Origin: Desulfobacteraceae bacterium
Lineage (GTDB): Bacteria > Desulfobacterota > Desulfobacteria > Desulfobacterales > UBA11574
Assembly: GCA_013203195.1 (NCBI GenBank)
Contig: JABMQM010000313.1
Coordinates: 1-5,410, forward strand
Length of the DNA stretch: 5,410 bases
Direction: 5' to 3'
Positions 1-5,410 of the stretch are shown here, one piece after another. The notes below the pieces were generated by a model, which was given only the letters and a program-made list of their open reading frames with translations, was not told where the DNA came from and made no database searches. Position 1 is the first letter of the stretch; every line of letters begins with the position of its first letter. The position numbers were made by a program, and so were the translations under genes.

Positions 1-2
1 GT

Positions 3-95
3 GAAAAGGTAAAGGTACTTTCAATTGCAGCGCTGGTCGGTGAGGCGATTATCCGCAGCCATAGGGGAGATTCGGTAACCTCTCTTTTCGTGTAA
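3..95 (+). CDS. prs: Ribose-phosphate pyrophosphokinase (PRPP synthetase), C-terminal end only
   Basis: Partial gene: the 5' part lies outside the window and only the last 30 codons plus TAA are present. The enzyme transfers pyrophosphate from ATP to ribose 5-phosphate, giving PRPP and AMP in the cytoplasm for purine, pyrimidine, NAD, His and Trp synthesis. The visible residues read EKVKVLSIAALVGEAIIRSH and then RGDSVTSLFV. This matches the usual end of bacterial Prs, where a strand of the form K(I/V)xVLS(V/I)A is followed by an LxGEAIxRxH helix and a final SVSSLF. The reading frame is open to the window's left edge, and the stop lies 41 bases before the rplY start, so the two genes are probably co-transcribed; prs followed by rplY and pth is a common bacterial order. 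The identification rests on the short tail and the neighbours, and nothing can be said about catalytic residues. Confidence 0.88.
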   Translation, partial: EKVKVLSIAALVGEAIIRSHRGDSVTSLFV

Positions 96-121
96 AAAAC
101 ATACAGTTTTTACTAGTGTTT

Positions 122-128
122 AAGGAGG
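122..128 (+). promoter_or_regulatory. Shine-Dalgarno site that sets the rplY start
   Basis: AAGGAGG is a perfect match to the anti-Shine-Dalgarno sequence. It lies 8 bases before the TTG at 137, an ideal spacing. A GTG at 116 in the same frame sits upstream of the site and would make the ribosome-binding sequence part of the coding region, so it is unlikely to be the real start. Confidence 0.85.
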
Positions 129-136
129 AAGCGTAT

Positions 137-802
137 TTGGATTTTATAGAACTCAAAACCAATATCAGAACACAAGTCGGCAACGGTCCGGCTAGAGCCT
201 TACGGCGTGAAGGAATGATACCGGCTGTACTTTACGGCCCGGGTACGGAACCTGTATTGCTTGCGGTTGCCGTCAATGACCTGGAACAGGTTCTGAAAAA
301 AAGCAAGGCCGCTCAGGTTCTGCTGAACGTTCTTATTCAAAATGGCGAAACATCCACAAAGTCTGCCATGATTAAGGAACTGCAAACCCATCCGGTTTCA
401 AGAAATTTTATACATGTCGACTTATATGAAATCGCCCTGGATCGCAAGATAACGGTTAAAATCCCTATTGCCATTAAAGGCATACCAATAGGTGTGGAAA
501 ACGGGGGCATGTTGCAGATTGTTAGAAGAGAACTGGAGGTATCGTGCCTGCCCTTCGCAATCCCTGAAGTGATTGATATCGATGTTACCGACCTTGACAT
601 CGGCGATTCGATCCATGCCGGCGATATCTCAATTGGAGGGGATGTTGAATTAATGGATGACGACCATTTTACGGTTGTTACCGTACTCAGTCCGAAGGTT
701 GAGGAAGTAGAGGTCGAGGAATTGGAAGATGAAGAGGAAGCTGAAGAGCCGGGCGCGGAAGATGAGGCCGCCAAGGCACCTGATGCCGGCGATGCAGAAT
801 AG
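137..802 (+). CDS. rplY: 50S ribosomal protein L25, long CTC/TL5 form
   Basis: Encodes a 221-residue L25 protein that binds 5S rRNA in the central protuberance of the large ribosomal subunit. The N-terminal part (about residues 1-95) is the L25 beta-barrel, with the family pattern ELKTNIRTQVGNGPARALRR followed by EGMIPAVLYGPG and, further on, the HVDLYEI strand. About residues 100-185 form the second beta domain found in Thermus TL5 and Bacillus Ctc (VKIPIAIKGIPIGVENGGML, then VIDIDVTDLDIGDSIHAGDI). The last 35 or so residues are a very acidic, Glu/Ala-rich tail, presumably disordered. This is the long two-domain form, not the roughly 95-residue form of E. coli. I chose TTG at 137 because it has a perfect AAGGAGG 8 bases upstream and gives the normal short N-terminus before ELK. 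An in-frame GTG at 116 would add seven residues (MFKEEAY) encoded by the ribosome-binding site itself. It lies between prs and pth, as in many bacteria. Confidence 0.95.
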   Translation: MDFIELKTNIRTQVGNGPARALRREGMIPAVLYGPGTEPVLLAVAVNDLEQVLKKSKAAQVLLNVLIQNGETSTKSAMIKELQTHPVSRNFIHVDLYEIALDRKITVKIPIAIKGIPIGVENGGMLQIVRRELEVSCLPFAIPEVIDIDVTDLDIGDSIHAGDISIGGDVELMDDDHFTVVTVLSPKVEEVEVEELEDEEEAEEPGAEDEAAKAPDAGDAE

Positions 803-815
803 TCTTTTTCTTTTC

Positions 816-855
816 TGAACCTGTCTTGATGATCTCGTAAAAAGTCACGGGTTCA
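816..855 (+). repeat. Imperfect inverted repeat between rplY and pth, sharing a core with the right-edge repeat
   Basis: TGAACCTGT (816-824) and ACGGGTTCA (847-855) can pair over 9 positions with one G-T wobble, enclosing a 22-base loop. The loop contains TTGATGAT (826-833) and TCGTAAAAAG (835-844). The same two words, in the same order and followed by GTTCA, occur after the last gene at 5264-5290. No T-run follows the second arm, so it is not a standard intrinsic terminator. It may be a decayed or solo end of a dispersed intergenic repeat, or a leader structure for pth. Structure and similarity are seen directly; the role is unknown. Confidence 0.45.
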
Positions 856-874
856 ACTATTGATTGTTTGAAAC

Positions 875-1477
875 ATGCAACCAAAAAGAGTTCGCCTGGT
901 CGTAGGATTGGGAAATCCGGGTGATACATACAGGCAAACCCGTCATAATGCCGGATTCATGGTTTTGGATGAGGTTGCCGATTTTTGTGCGGTTGTTCTT
1001 AAAAAAAGCAGTTCTTTTCCAAATTTGTTTTATGGACGTGGCGCTATAGAGGGCACAGACACTATCCTTGTTAAACCGCTGGCTTTTATGAATCTCAGTG
1101 GGCCGCCGGTACAAAAAATAGCAAATTATTACAAGATATTATGCGAGGATGTGTTGGTGGTCCATGATGACATAGACCTTGCGTTTGGAAGATTGAAAAT
1201 AAAAGAGAAAGGAGGCGATGGGGGACATAAAGGCGTAAGATCGTTAAGGCAAGCCTTGGGCGGCGGTGAGTTTGTACGCCTGCGCATTGGTGTAGGGGGT
1301 GCTGAAGATGAGATCAGCGTCACAGATCATGTTCTGGGCCGATTTAATCCGCAAGAAAAAAAGGTGCTGGAGCAGATCATTACCAAGGCCCGCGAGGCGG
1401 TCGTGACGATCTTATGTAAAGGTACAAAGGAAGGCATGAACAGATTCAATGACAAGAGAATTCTAATTGACAGCTAA
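875..1477 (+). CDS. pth: Peptidyl-tRNA hydrolase (Pth1 family)
   Basis: A 200-residue cytoplasmic enzyme, of usual family length, that cleaves the ester bond of peptidyl-tRNAs released from stalled ribosomes and so returns free tRNA. The N-terminus carries the signature VVGLGNPGDTYRQTRHNAGF, with Asn14 and the catalytic His24 matching Asn10 and His20 of the E. coli enzyme. KPLAFMNLSG supplies Asn73 (E. coli Asn68), and VVHDDIDLAFG supplies Asp98 (E. coli Asp93). The glycine-rich segment GGDGGHKGVRSL follows. It has Lys119 where E. coli has Asn114; I do not take this as loss of function because the rest of the site is intact. The ATG at 875 is the first possible start: an in-frame TGA at 869-871 closes the frame just upstream. 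No good Shine-Dalgarno sequence precedes it, so initiation may be weak or depend on upstream translation. It lies 72 bases after rplY and is followed 20 bases later by hppA. Confidence 0.96.
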   Translation: MQPKRVRLVVGLGNPGDTYRQTRHNAGFMVLDEVADFCAVVLKKSSSFPNLFYGRGAIEGTDTILVKPLAFMNLSGPPVQKIANYYKILCEDVLVVHDDIDLAFGRLKIKEKGGDGGHKGVRSLRQALGGGEFVRLRIGVGGAEDEISVTDHVLGRFNPQEKKVLEQIITKAREAVVTILCKGTKEGMNRFNDKRILIDS

Positions 1478-1487
1478 GTTTTCATAT

Positions 1488-1492
1488 GGAGG
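1488..1492 (+). promoter_or_regulatory. Shine-Dalgarno site that sets the hppA start
   Basis: GGAGG, followed by AAAGA, lies 5 bases before the ATG at 1498. An in-frame ATG at 1486 overlaps this site and has no ribosome-binding sequence of its own, so 1498 is the better start. Confidence 0.7.
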
Positions 1493-1497
1493 AAAGA

Positions 1498-3507
1498 ATG
1501 GAAGTTGTAATGAATAATATACCGTTGATTTGCACGCTGGTCGGTGTTGTAGGGGTACTTTTTGCGATTATTCTGGCAGGAATAGTCAAAAGCGCGCCGG
1601 CCGGAAACGAAAAGATGCAAGAGATTGCCACCGCTATTCAAGAGGGCGCGATCGCCTATCTTAACCGCCAGCTCAAAAGTATGGGTATTACCGGAATCAT
1701 AATTTTTATCATCGTCTTTGCCGCCTTGGGTGCCAAGGCCGCCGTTGGATTTATGATCGGTGCCGTGGCATCATTTGCGGCAGGGTATATCGGCATGCGG
1801 GTATCGGTTATCGCCAATGTAAGAACAGCAGAAGCTGCCAGAGACGGAATGGCGGCCGGCCTGAACATGGCCTTTAAGGGCGGTGCGGTTACAGGAATGA
1901 TGGTGGCCGGTCTGGCATTGACATCCGTGGCCGGGTACTATACCGCCACCCATGACGTGATTGCCCTGGTGGCCCTCGGATTCGGCGGCAGTCTGATTTC
2001 GATTTTCGCACGCCTCGGCGGCGGTATCTTTACCAAGGGCGCTGATGTGGGTGCCGACCTGGTGGGTAAGGTCGAGGCCGGTATTCCTGAAGACGATCCC
2101 CGCAACCCGGCGACGATTGCCGACAATGTGGGCGACAATGTAGGCGACTGTGCCGGAATGGCGGCCGACCTTTTTGAGACCTATGCGGTTACGGCCGTGG
2201 CGGCCATGCTTATCGGTTCTCTTCTCTGGCCCAAAATCCCCATGGCAGTAGAATTCCCGCTGGTGTTGGGCGCGATTTCAATCATCGCTTCCATCATTGC
2301 CATTTTCTTTGTGAGACTCGGCCGGAGCCAATACATCATGGGTGCTCTGTACAAGGGCATGTTCGGCGCTGCCATCATAGCGGGCGTTGCATTTTACTTT
2401 GCCTGTACCAAGTTCATGGGCGAATTGGGTACTATTTCCGCCATGAACATTTACTACTGTACGCTGGTAGGGCTTGTTCTTACGGTTGTGATTGTTATTA
2501 TTACCGAATACTACACCGGCATTTACGGGCCGGTTAAAGCCATTGCAGAGGCCTCTACCACCGGCCACGGCACCAATATCATCGCCGGTCTGGCCGTCAG
2601 CATGCAGGCTACGGCCCTGCCGGTTCTGGCCATCTGTTTGGCGATTTTTCTGTCCCACAAATTCGGAGGCCTTTACGGTATTGCCATGGCAGCCATGTCC
2701 ATGCTTTCCATGACCGGCATGGTGATTGCTATCGATGCTTACGGACCGATTACCGACAATGCCGGCGGAATTGCCGAAATGGCCGGCATGGACGAGAGTG
2801 TTCGGGCCGTCACCGACCCGCTGGACGCGGTCGGCAATACAACCAAAGCGGTTACCAAGGGGTATGCCATCGGTTCGGCCGGTCTGGCGGCCCTGGTGCT
2901 GTTTGCAGCCTATGTGTTTGAATTTACCCTCCACGGCAAAGGGGCTGCAATAAGATTCGACCTGTCCGATGTAAACGTTATCATCGGTCTTTTTATCGGC
3001 GGGCTTTTACCGTACCTGTTTGCTTCGATTGCCATGAAAGCGGTCGGCAATGCCGGTGCTGCGGTGGTTGATGAGGTTCGCCGCCAGTTCCGCGAGATCC
3101 CGGGTATTATGGAAGGCACGGCCAAACCCGATTATGCGGCTTGCGTTGACATTGTCACCAAGTTTGCTTTAAGCGAAATGATGATTCCGGCACTGCTGCC
3201 GGTGGTGGCACCGCTTGTTGTCGGTTTCTTGCTGGGCAAGGTTGCTCTGGGCGGTCTGCTCATCGGTAGTATCGTCACCGGTGTATTTCTGGCCATATCC
3301 ATGACTACCGGTGGGGCGGCCTGGGACAACGCCAAGAAATACATTGAAGACGGCCACCTGGGCGGCAAGGGCAGTGATGCCCATAAAGCTGCCGTTACCG
3401 GTGACACCGTCGGCGATCCTTACAAGGATACCGCAGGTCCTGCCATTAACCCCATGATCAAGATATTGAATGTCGTTGCTTTGCTGATGGTTCCATTTCT
3501 GTTGTAG
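1498..3507 (+). CDS. hppA: Membrane-bound ion-translocating pyrophosphatase, probably K+-independent H+-pumping class
   Basis: A complete 669-residue integral membrane pump that hydrolyses pyrophosphate and exports ions, in the usual size range for the family, where about 16 membrane helices are expected. The first helix follows a short N-terminus (IPLICTLVGVVGVLFAIILA). The pyrophosphate/Mg site is intact: DVGADLVGKVEAGIPEDDPR at residues 183-202, then the double DNVGD motif with CAGMAADLFE at 209-227. DNAGGIAEMAGM at 420-431 is also conserved, as are the C-terminal GGAAWDNAKKYIEDG (605-619) and GDTVGDPYKDTAGPAINP (635-652). GNTTKAVTKG at 446-455 has Lys450 and Thr453. In this family Lys at the first position replaces the K+ ion, and Thr three residues on goes with it, so the pump should be K+-independent; that class is known for H+ transport. 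Subtype and ion are therefore family inference. It starts 20 bases after pth and ends before a strong terminator, so it is probably the last gene of the prs-rplY-pth unit. Confidence 0.96.
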   Translation: MEVVMNNIPLICTLVGVVGVLFAIILAGIVKSAPAGNEKMQEIATAIQEGAIAYLNRQLKSMGITGIIIFIIVFAALGAKAAVGFMIGAVASFAAGYIGMRVSVIANVRTAEAARDGMAAGLNMAFKGGAVTGMMVAGLALTSVAGYYTATHDVIALVALGFGGSLISIFARLGGGIFTKGADVGADLVGKVEAGIPEDDPRNPATIADNVGDNVGDCAGMAADLFETYAVTAVAAMLIGSLLWPKIPMAVEFPLVLGAISIIASIIAIFFVRLGRSQYIMGALYKGMFGAAIIAGVAFYFACTKFMGELGTISAMNIYYCTLVGLVLTVVIVIITEYYTGIYGPVKAIAEASTTGHGTNIIAGLAVSMQATALPVLAICLAIFLSHKFGGLYGIAMAAMSMLSMTGMVIAIDAYGPITDNAGGIAEMAGMDESVRAVTDPLDAVGNTTKAVTKGYAIGSAGLAALVLFAAYVFEFTLHGKGAAIRFDLSDVNVIIGLFIGGLLPYLFASIAMKAVGNAGAAVVDEVRRQFREIPGIMEGTAKPDYAACVDIVTKFALSEMMIPALLPVVAPLVVGFLLGKVALGGLLIGSIVTGVFLAISMTTGGAAWDNAKKYIEDGHLGGKGSDAHKAAVTGDTVGDPYKDTAGPAINPMIKILNVVALLMVPFLL

Positions 3508-3540
3508 ATTACGGCATTTTGATTAGTAGCGTTTAAATTG

Positions 3541-3577
3541 AAAAAGGATTGGCGCTGTGACGCGCCAATCCTTTTTT
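3541..3577 (+). terminator. Strong intrinsic terminator after hppA, possibly bidirectional
   Basis: GGATTGGCGC (3546-3555) and GCGCCAATCC (3562-3571) form a perfect 10-bp stem with the 6-base loop TGTGAC. Six Ts (3572-3577) follow it. Five As precede it (3541-3545) and extend the pairing to 15 bp, giving a T-run on the minus strand as well. It starts 33 bases after the hppA stop and separates that unit from carD. Confidence 0.95.
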
Positions 3578-3578
3578 A

Positions 3579-3607
3579 TTGATTGTTGTTTGAATGTATG
3601 TTATAAA
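3579..3607 (+). promoter_or_regulatory. Candidate sigma-70-type promoter for carD
   Basis: TTGATT (3579-3584; 4 of 6 against TTGACA) and TATAAA (3602-3607; 5 of 6 against TATAAT) are separated by exactly 17 bases. The site lies just after the terminator and 41 bases before the carD ATG, where a new promoter is needed. Transcription would start near 3613-3615, giving a leader of about 35 bases. The region is AT-rich, so chance matches are possible. Confidence 0.5.
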
Positions 3608-3611
3608 ACAC

Positions 3612-3626
3612 TTAAGTTTTTCTTAA
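3612..3626 (+). repeat. Small palindrome in the carD leader
   Basis: TTAAG (3612-3616) and CTTAA (3622-3626) are perfect inverted repeats around TTTTT. They lie at the predicted transcription start of carD. This could be an operator half-site pair or only AT-rich chance; the arms are just 5 bases. Confidence 0.3.
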
Positions 3627-3648
3627 AATTATATAAGTTGGTGTAAAA

Positions 3649-4248
3649 ATGGACAAGAATAAAGTCAAGGAAGCGCCGAAACCGACCAACCAAAAGGTGA
3701 GGGTATTTAAGGTGGGTGATCTTGCCGTATACCCTGCGCACGGTGTTGGCCGGATTAATTCTATTGAAGCCAAGATTGTCAACGGCGAAACTCATGACTT
3801 TTATATGATGAAAATAATTGAAAACGACATGACCATTATGATTCCCACCTGGAACGTGGATCAGGTGGGGTTAAGGGATATCATAGACGAAAAAGAGGTC
3901 CCCAAAGTATACGAAGTCATGAAACAGCGGCGTGAGTCCCCTGCCGAAACCCAGACCTGGAATCGCCGTTATCGAGAATACATGGACAAGATCAAGACCG
4001 GTTCACTTTATGATGTTGCCGAGGTGTTCAGGGATCTTTCCCTTTTAAAATTAACAAAAGATCTCTCTTTCGGTGAACGTAAACTTTTCGATACGGCTCA
4101 GCTTCTGCTGGTAATGGAACTTTCCACCGCTAAAAATACTGATGAACAGACAATTATTTCAGAGATCGAGCTCCTGTTCGCAATTGAAGAAGACCCAGAC
4201 AGCGAGAAATCCGAAAACTCCAAAAATAGCGATAATTCTGACAAATAA
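3649..4248 (+). CDS. carD: CarD-family RNA polymerase-binding transcription regulator
   Basis: A 199-residue cytoplasmic protein of the CarD/CdnL family, which binds the RNA polymerase beta subunit and stabilises open promoter complexes, notably at rRNA promoters. The N-terminal RNA-polymerase-interacting domain (about residues 19-80) starts with FKVGDLAVYPAHGVGRINSI, the typical CarD/TRCF pattern, and continues through DFYMMKIIENDMTIMIPTWN. The helical C-terminal domain has TWNRRYREYMDKIKTG, with Trp104 matching the tryptophan that contacts promoter DNA in mycobacterial CarD, then VAEVFRDLSLL and LSFGERKLFDTAQLLLVMEL. About 20 further residues (EEDPDSEKSENSKNSDNSDK) form a low-complexity Ser/Asn/Asp/Lys tail, making it longer than the roughly 160-residue family core. 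The start has a weak GGTG 5 bases upstream (3640-3643). It begins a new unit after the terminator and lies 17 bases before the pseudouridine synthase gene. Target promoters cannot be told from this sequence. Confidence 0.92.
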   Translation: MDKNKVKEAPKPTNQKVRVFKVGDLAVYPAHGVGRINSIEAKIVNGETHDFYMMKIIENDMTIMIPTWNVDQVGLRDIIDEKEVPKVYEVMKQRRESPAETQTWNRRYREYMDKIKTGSLYDVAEVFRDLSLLKLTKDLSFGERKLFDTAQLLLVMELSTAKNTDEQTIISEIELLFAIEEDPDSEKSENSKNSDNSDK

Positions 4249-4265
4249 CCCTCCCCGACACAAGC

Positions 4266-5258
4266 ATGCCCAATGCAAGTGCCTTTACATTTCTTGTTGA
4301 TGAGCCCGACTCAGGCCGGCGCCTTGATCTGTTTGTTGCCTCCCGCATTGCTGCTTGCAGCCGTGCTGTTGCCGCCGATCTGATACGCCGTGGAGCCATA
4401 AGGGTGCAGGGATCTGAAAAAAAACCCGGCTATAGGGTCAGACCAAGGGATGAAATTAGTGGACACATACCGTCTCCTAGGCCGGTGGAGCTGGTACCTG
4501 AACCAATCAAGATCGACATTCTATACGAAGACAAGCATCTTATCGTGGTGAACAAGCAGCCGGGTCTTGTCGTCCATCCTGGTCCGGGGCATTCGACCGG
4601 CACTTTAGTTCATGGACTTTTGTATCACTGTCCTGACCTTGAAGGGATTGGCGGCGAGCTTAGGCCGGGGATTGTGCATAGACTCGATAAGGACACCTCC
4701 GGAACTCTGGTTGTTGCCAAAAACGCTGTTGCCCTTCAGCACCTGGCCGGGCAATTCAAGTCAAGAAAGATTAAAAAGGACTACCTGGCGCTTGTGTATG
4801 GTGAGATACAGGCGGATTCAGGTACAATTTCGCTGCCCGTGGGGCGCCATCCAACCGACAGAAAGCGGATGTCGACCGCCAGCCGCAAAAGCCGCGGGGC
4901 TGAAACTACATGGCAGGTCAAAGAACGGTTTTGGGGTGCAACTATGATCGATCTCAATTTAAAGACCGGGCGTACTCACCAGATTCGGGTTCATTGCGCC
5001 GCCATCGGCCATCCGATTGTTGGTGATACCGTATACGGCGACCGCCGGACGCGGAAGACCATTGCAAAAGGTAACGACTTATCAGACATTTTCGGTGCTG
5101 TCACCAGACAGATGCTGCATGCCCGTCACCTGGAATTTGTCCATCCGGCTACGGAAACAACCGTGACCTTTGAAGCGCCTGTCCCGCAAGACATGCAAGC
5201 ACTGATAAGTGCCTTGCGCCTGCAGAAACCGAGTTCGCCTAACCCGGACAATTTATAA
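4266..5258 (+). CDS. rluD: RluA/RluD-family large-subunit rRNA pseudouridine synthase
   Basis: A 330-residue enzyme converting uridines to pseudouridine, most likely in 23S rRNA. The N-terminal S4 RNA-binding domain (about residues 15-70) reads GRRLDLFVASRIAACSRAVA, then LIRRGAIRVQG and VRPRDEI. The catalytic domain begins near residue 80 (IDILYEDKHLIVVNKQPGLV followed by VHPGPGH). The motif RPGIVHRLDKDTSGTLVVAK holds the catalytic Asp141, corresponding to Asp139 of E. coli RluD. LKTGRTHQIRVH (232-243) and GHPIVGDTVYG complete the active-site region. An S4 domain plus HRLDKDTSG is the RluC/RluD architecture, and the length is close to E. coli RluD. The RluD targets (the helix 69 uridines) are inferred from family, not proven. 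The ATG at 4266 lies 17 bases after the carD stop and has no clear Shine-Dalgarno sequence, so translational coupling to carD is plausible. The last ten or so residues (KPSSPNPDNL) are a short variable tail. Confidence 0.9.
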   Translation: MPNASAFTFLVDEPDSGRRLDLFVASRIAACSRAVAADLIRRGAIRVQGSEKKPGYRVRPRDEISGHIPSPRPVELVPEPIKIDILYEDKHLIVVNKQPGLVVHPGPGHSTGTLVHGLLYHCPDLEGIGGELRPGIVHRLDKDTSGTLVVAKNAVALQHLAGQFKSRKIKKDYLALVYGEIQADSGTISLPVGRHPTDRKRMSTASRKSRGAETTWQVKERFWGATMIDLNLKTGRTHQIRVHCAAIGHPIVGDTVYGDRRTRKTIAKGNDLSDIFGAVTRQMLHARHLEFVHPATETTVTFEAPVPQDMQALISALRLQKPSSPNPDNL

Positions 5259-5263
5259 CTTAA

Positions 5264-5410
5264 TTGATGATGGCGTCGTAAAAAGGTTCATATACCCCCG
5301 CCAAACCACGGCGGGATAAAAAGGCGAAGTATTTTTTCAGAAACGAGGCGATACATGTAGTATGCCGACTGTCTGAAAAAATACTCCAACGCAGTAGATG
5401 GGACTTTTTA
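5264..5410. repeat. Nested palindromic intergenic repeat, cut by the window edge
   Basis: The 147 bases after the last gene are built of inverted repeats and contain no convincing ORF. Outer arms: TAAAAAG (5279-5285) pairs with CTTTTTA (5404-5410), and the pairing may go on past the window. A separate hairpin is CCCGCC (5297-5302) / GGCGGG (5310-5315) with a 7-base loop. The main stem is GAAGTATTTTTTCAGA (5326-5341) with TCTGAAAAAATACTCC (5372-5387), 15 of 16 paired. Inside it, GGC-ATAC (5347-5354, one bulged G) pairs with GTATGCC (5360-5366) around ATGTA. The left end TTGATGAT...TCGTAAAAAG...GTTCA (5264-5290) resembles 826-855. The architecture suggests a MITE- or REP-like dispersed element; copy number is unknown. 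None of the hairpins is directly followed by a T-run on the + strand, except where the window is cut. Confidence 0.6.

Noticed and set aside
92..113. AT-rich hairpin after prs (GTAAAAAAC / GTTTTTAC around ATACA) as a terminator
   Set aside because: The stem is nearly all A-T with one bulge and has no GC-rich part. The next gene of the same operon type begins 24 bases later. At most it is a weak attenuator.
337..774. 145-codon minus-strand frame opposite rplY
   Set aside because: Its Ser-rich start is the reverse reading of the Glu-rich L25 tail. It has no family motif and no ribosome-binding site that I could see.
2278..2934. 218-codon open frame on the minus strand inside hppA
   Set aside because: It lies wholly antisense to a clearly conserved gene. 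Its protein is rich in Gly, His, Asn and Gln with no recognisable motif, as expected for a shadow of alanine/glycine-rich codons.
4612..4947. 111-codon + strand frame within the pseudouridine synthase gene
   Set aside because: It is out of frame with, and entirely inside, a gene whose catalytic motifs are intact in the main frame.
5297..5315. CCCGCC/GGCGGG hairpin as the terminator of the carD-rluD unit
   Set aside because: It is followed by ATAAAAAGG, not a T-run, and the minus strand also lacks an adjacent T-run. It fits better as part of the palindromic repeat.
1..5410. A previously undescribed multi-gene system (defence, mobile or secretion)
   Set aside because: All six genes belong to well-known core families with intact signatures and normal order. 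Only the intergenic repeats remain unexplained.

Overview
The window is a stretch of core bacterial chromosome with every gene on the + strand. It reads as the tail of a translation and nucleotide-metabolism operon, a pyrophosphate-driven ion pump, a strong terminator, and a second small unit. The composition is moderate in GC. The order prs end - rplY (long L25/CTC form) - pth - hppA - carD - rluD-type synthase, with a CarD-family regulator present, suggests a Desulfobacterota (deltaproteobacterial) sulfate-reducer-like organism, perhaps Desulfobacterales. That placement is an inference from gene content and remembered genome style, not from a database search.

Layout. Positions 3-95 are the last 30 codons of ribose-phosphate pyrophosphokinase. 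After 41 bases comes rplY (137-802), which most likely starts at a TTG behind a perfect AAGGAGG. A 72-base gap holding an imperfect inverted repeat leads to pth (875-1477). Twenty bases later hppA begins (1498-3507); it is a complete membrane-bound pyrophosphatase with the Lys/Thr signature of the K+-independent class. A textbook intrinsic terminator at 3541-3577 closes this unit. A candidate sigma-70-like promoter at 3579-3607 then starts carD (3649-4248), followed 17 bases later by an RluA/RluD-family 23S rRNA pseudouridine synthase (4266-5258). The last 150 bases hold a nested palindrome that looks like a dispersed intergenic repeat cut by the window edge.

How the genes fit together. Prs makes PRPP, whose use in nucleotide, NAD, His and Trp synthesis releases pyrophosphate. 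L25 is part of the large ribosomal subunit, and Pth recycles peptidyl-tRNA that drops off ribosomes. HppA hydrolyses the pyrophosphate left by biosynthesis (including tRNA charging and nucleic acid synthesis) and stores the energy as an ion gradient. CarD acts on RNA polymerase at promoters such as those of rRNA genes, and the RluD-type enzyme modifies 23S rRNA. The theme is growth and ribosome economy. I found no defence system, mobile gene, CRISPR array, tRNA or rRNA gene. The least explained sequence is the palindromic repeat at the right edge and its possible relative upstream of pth.
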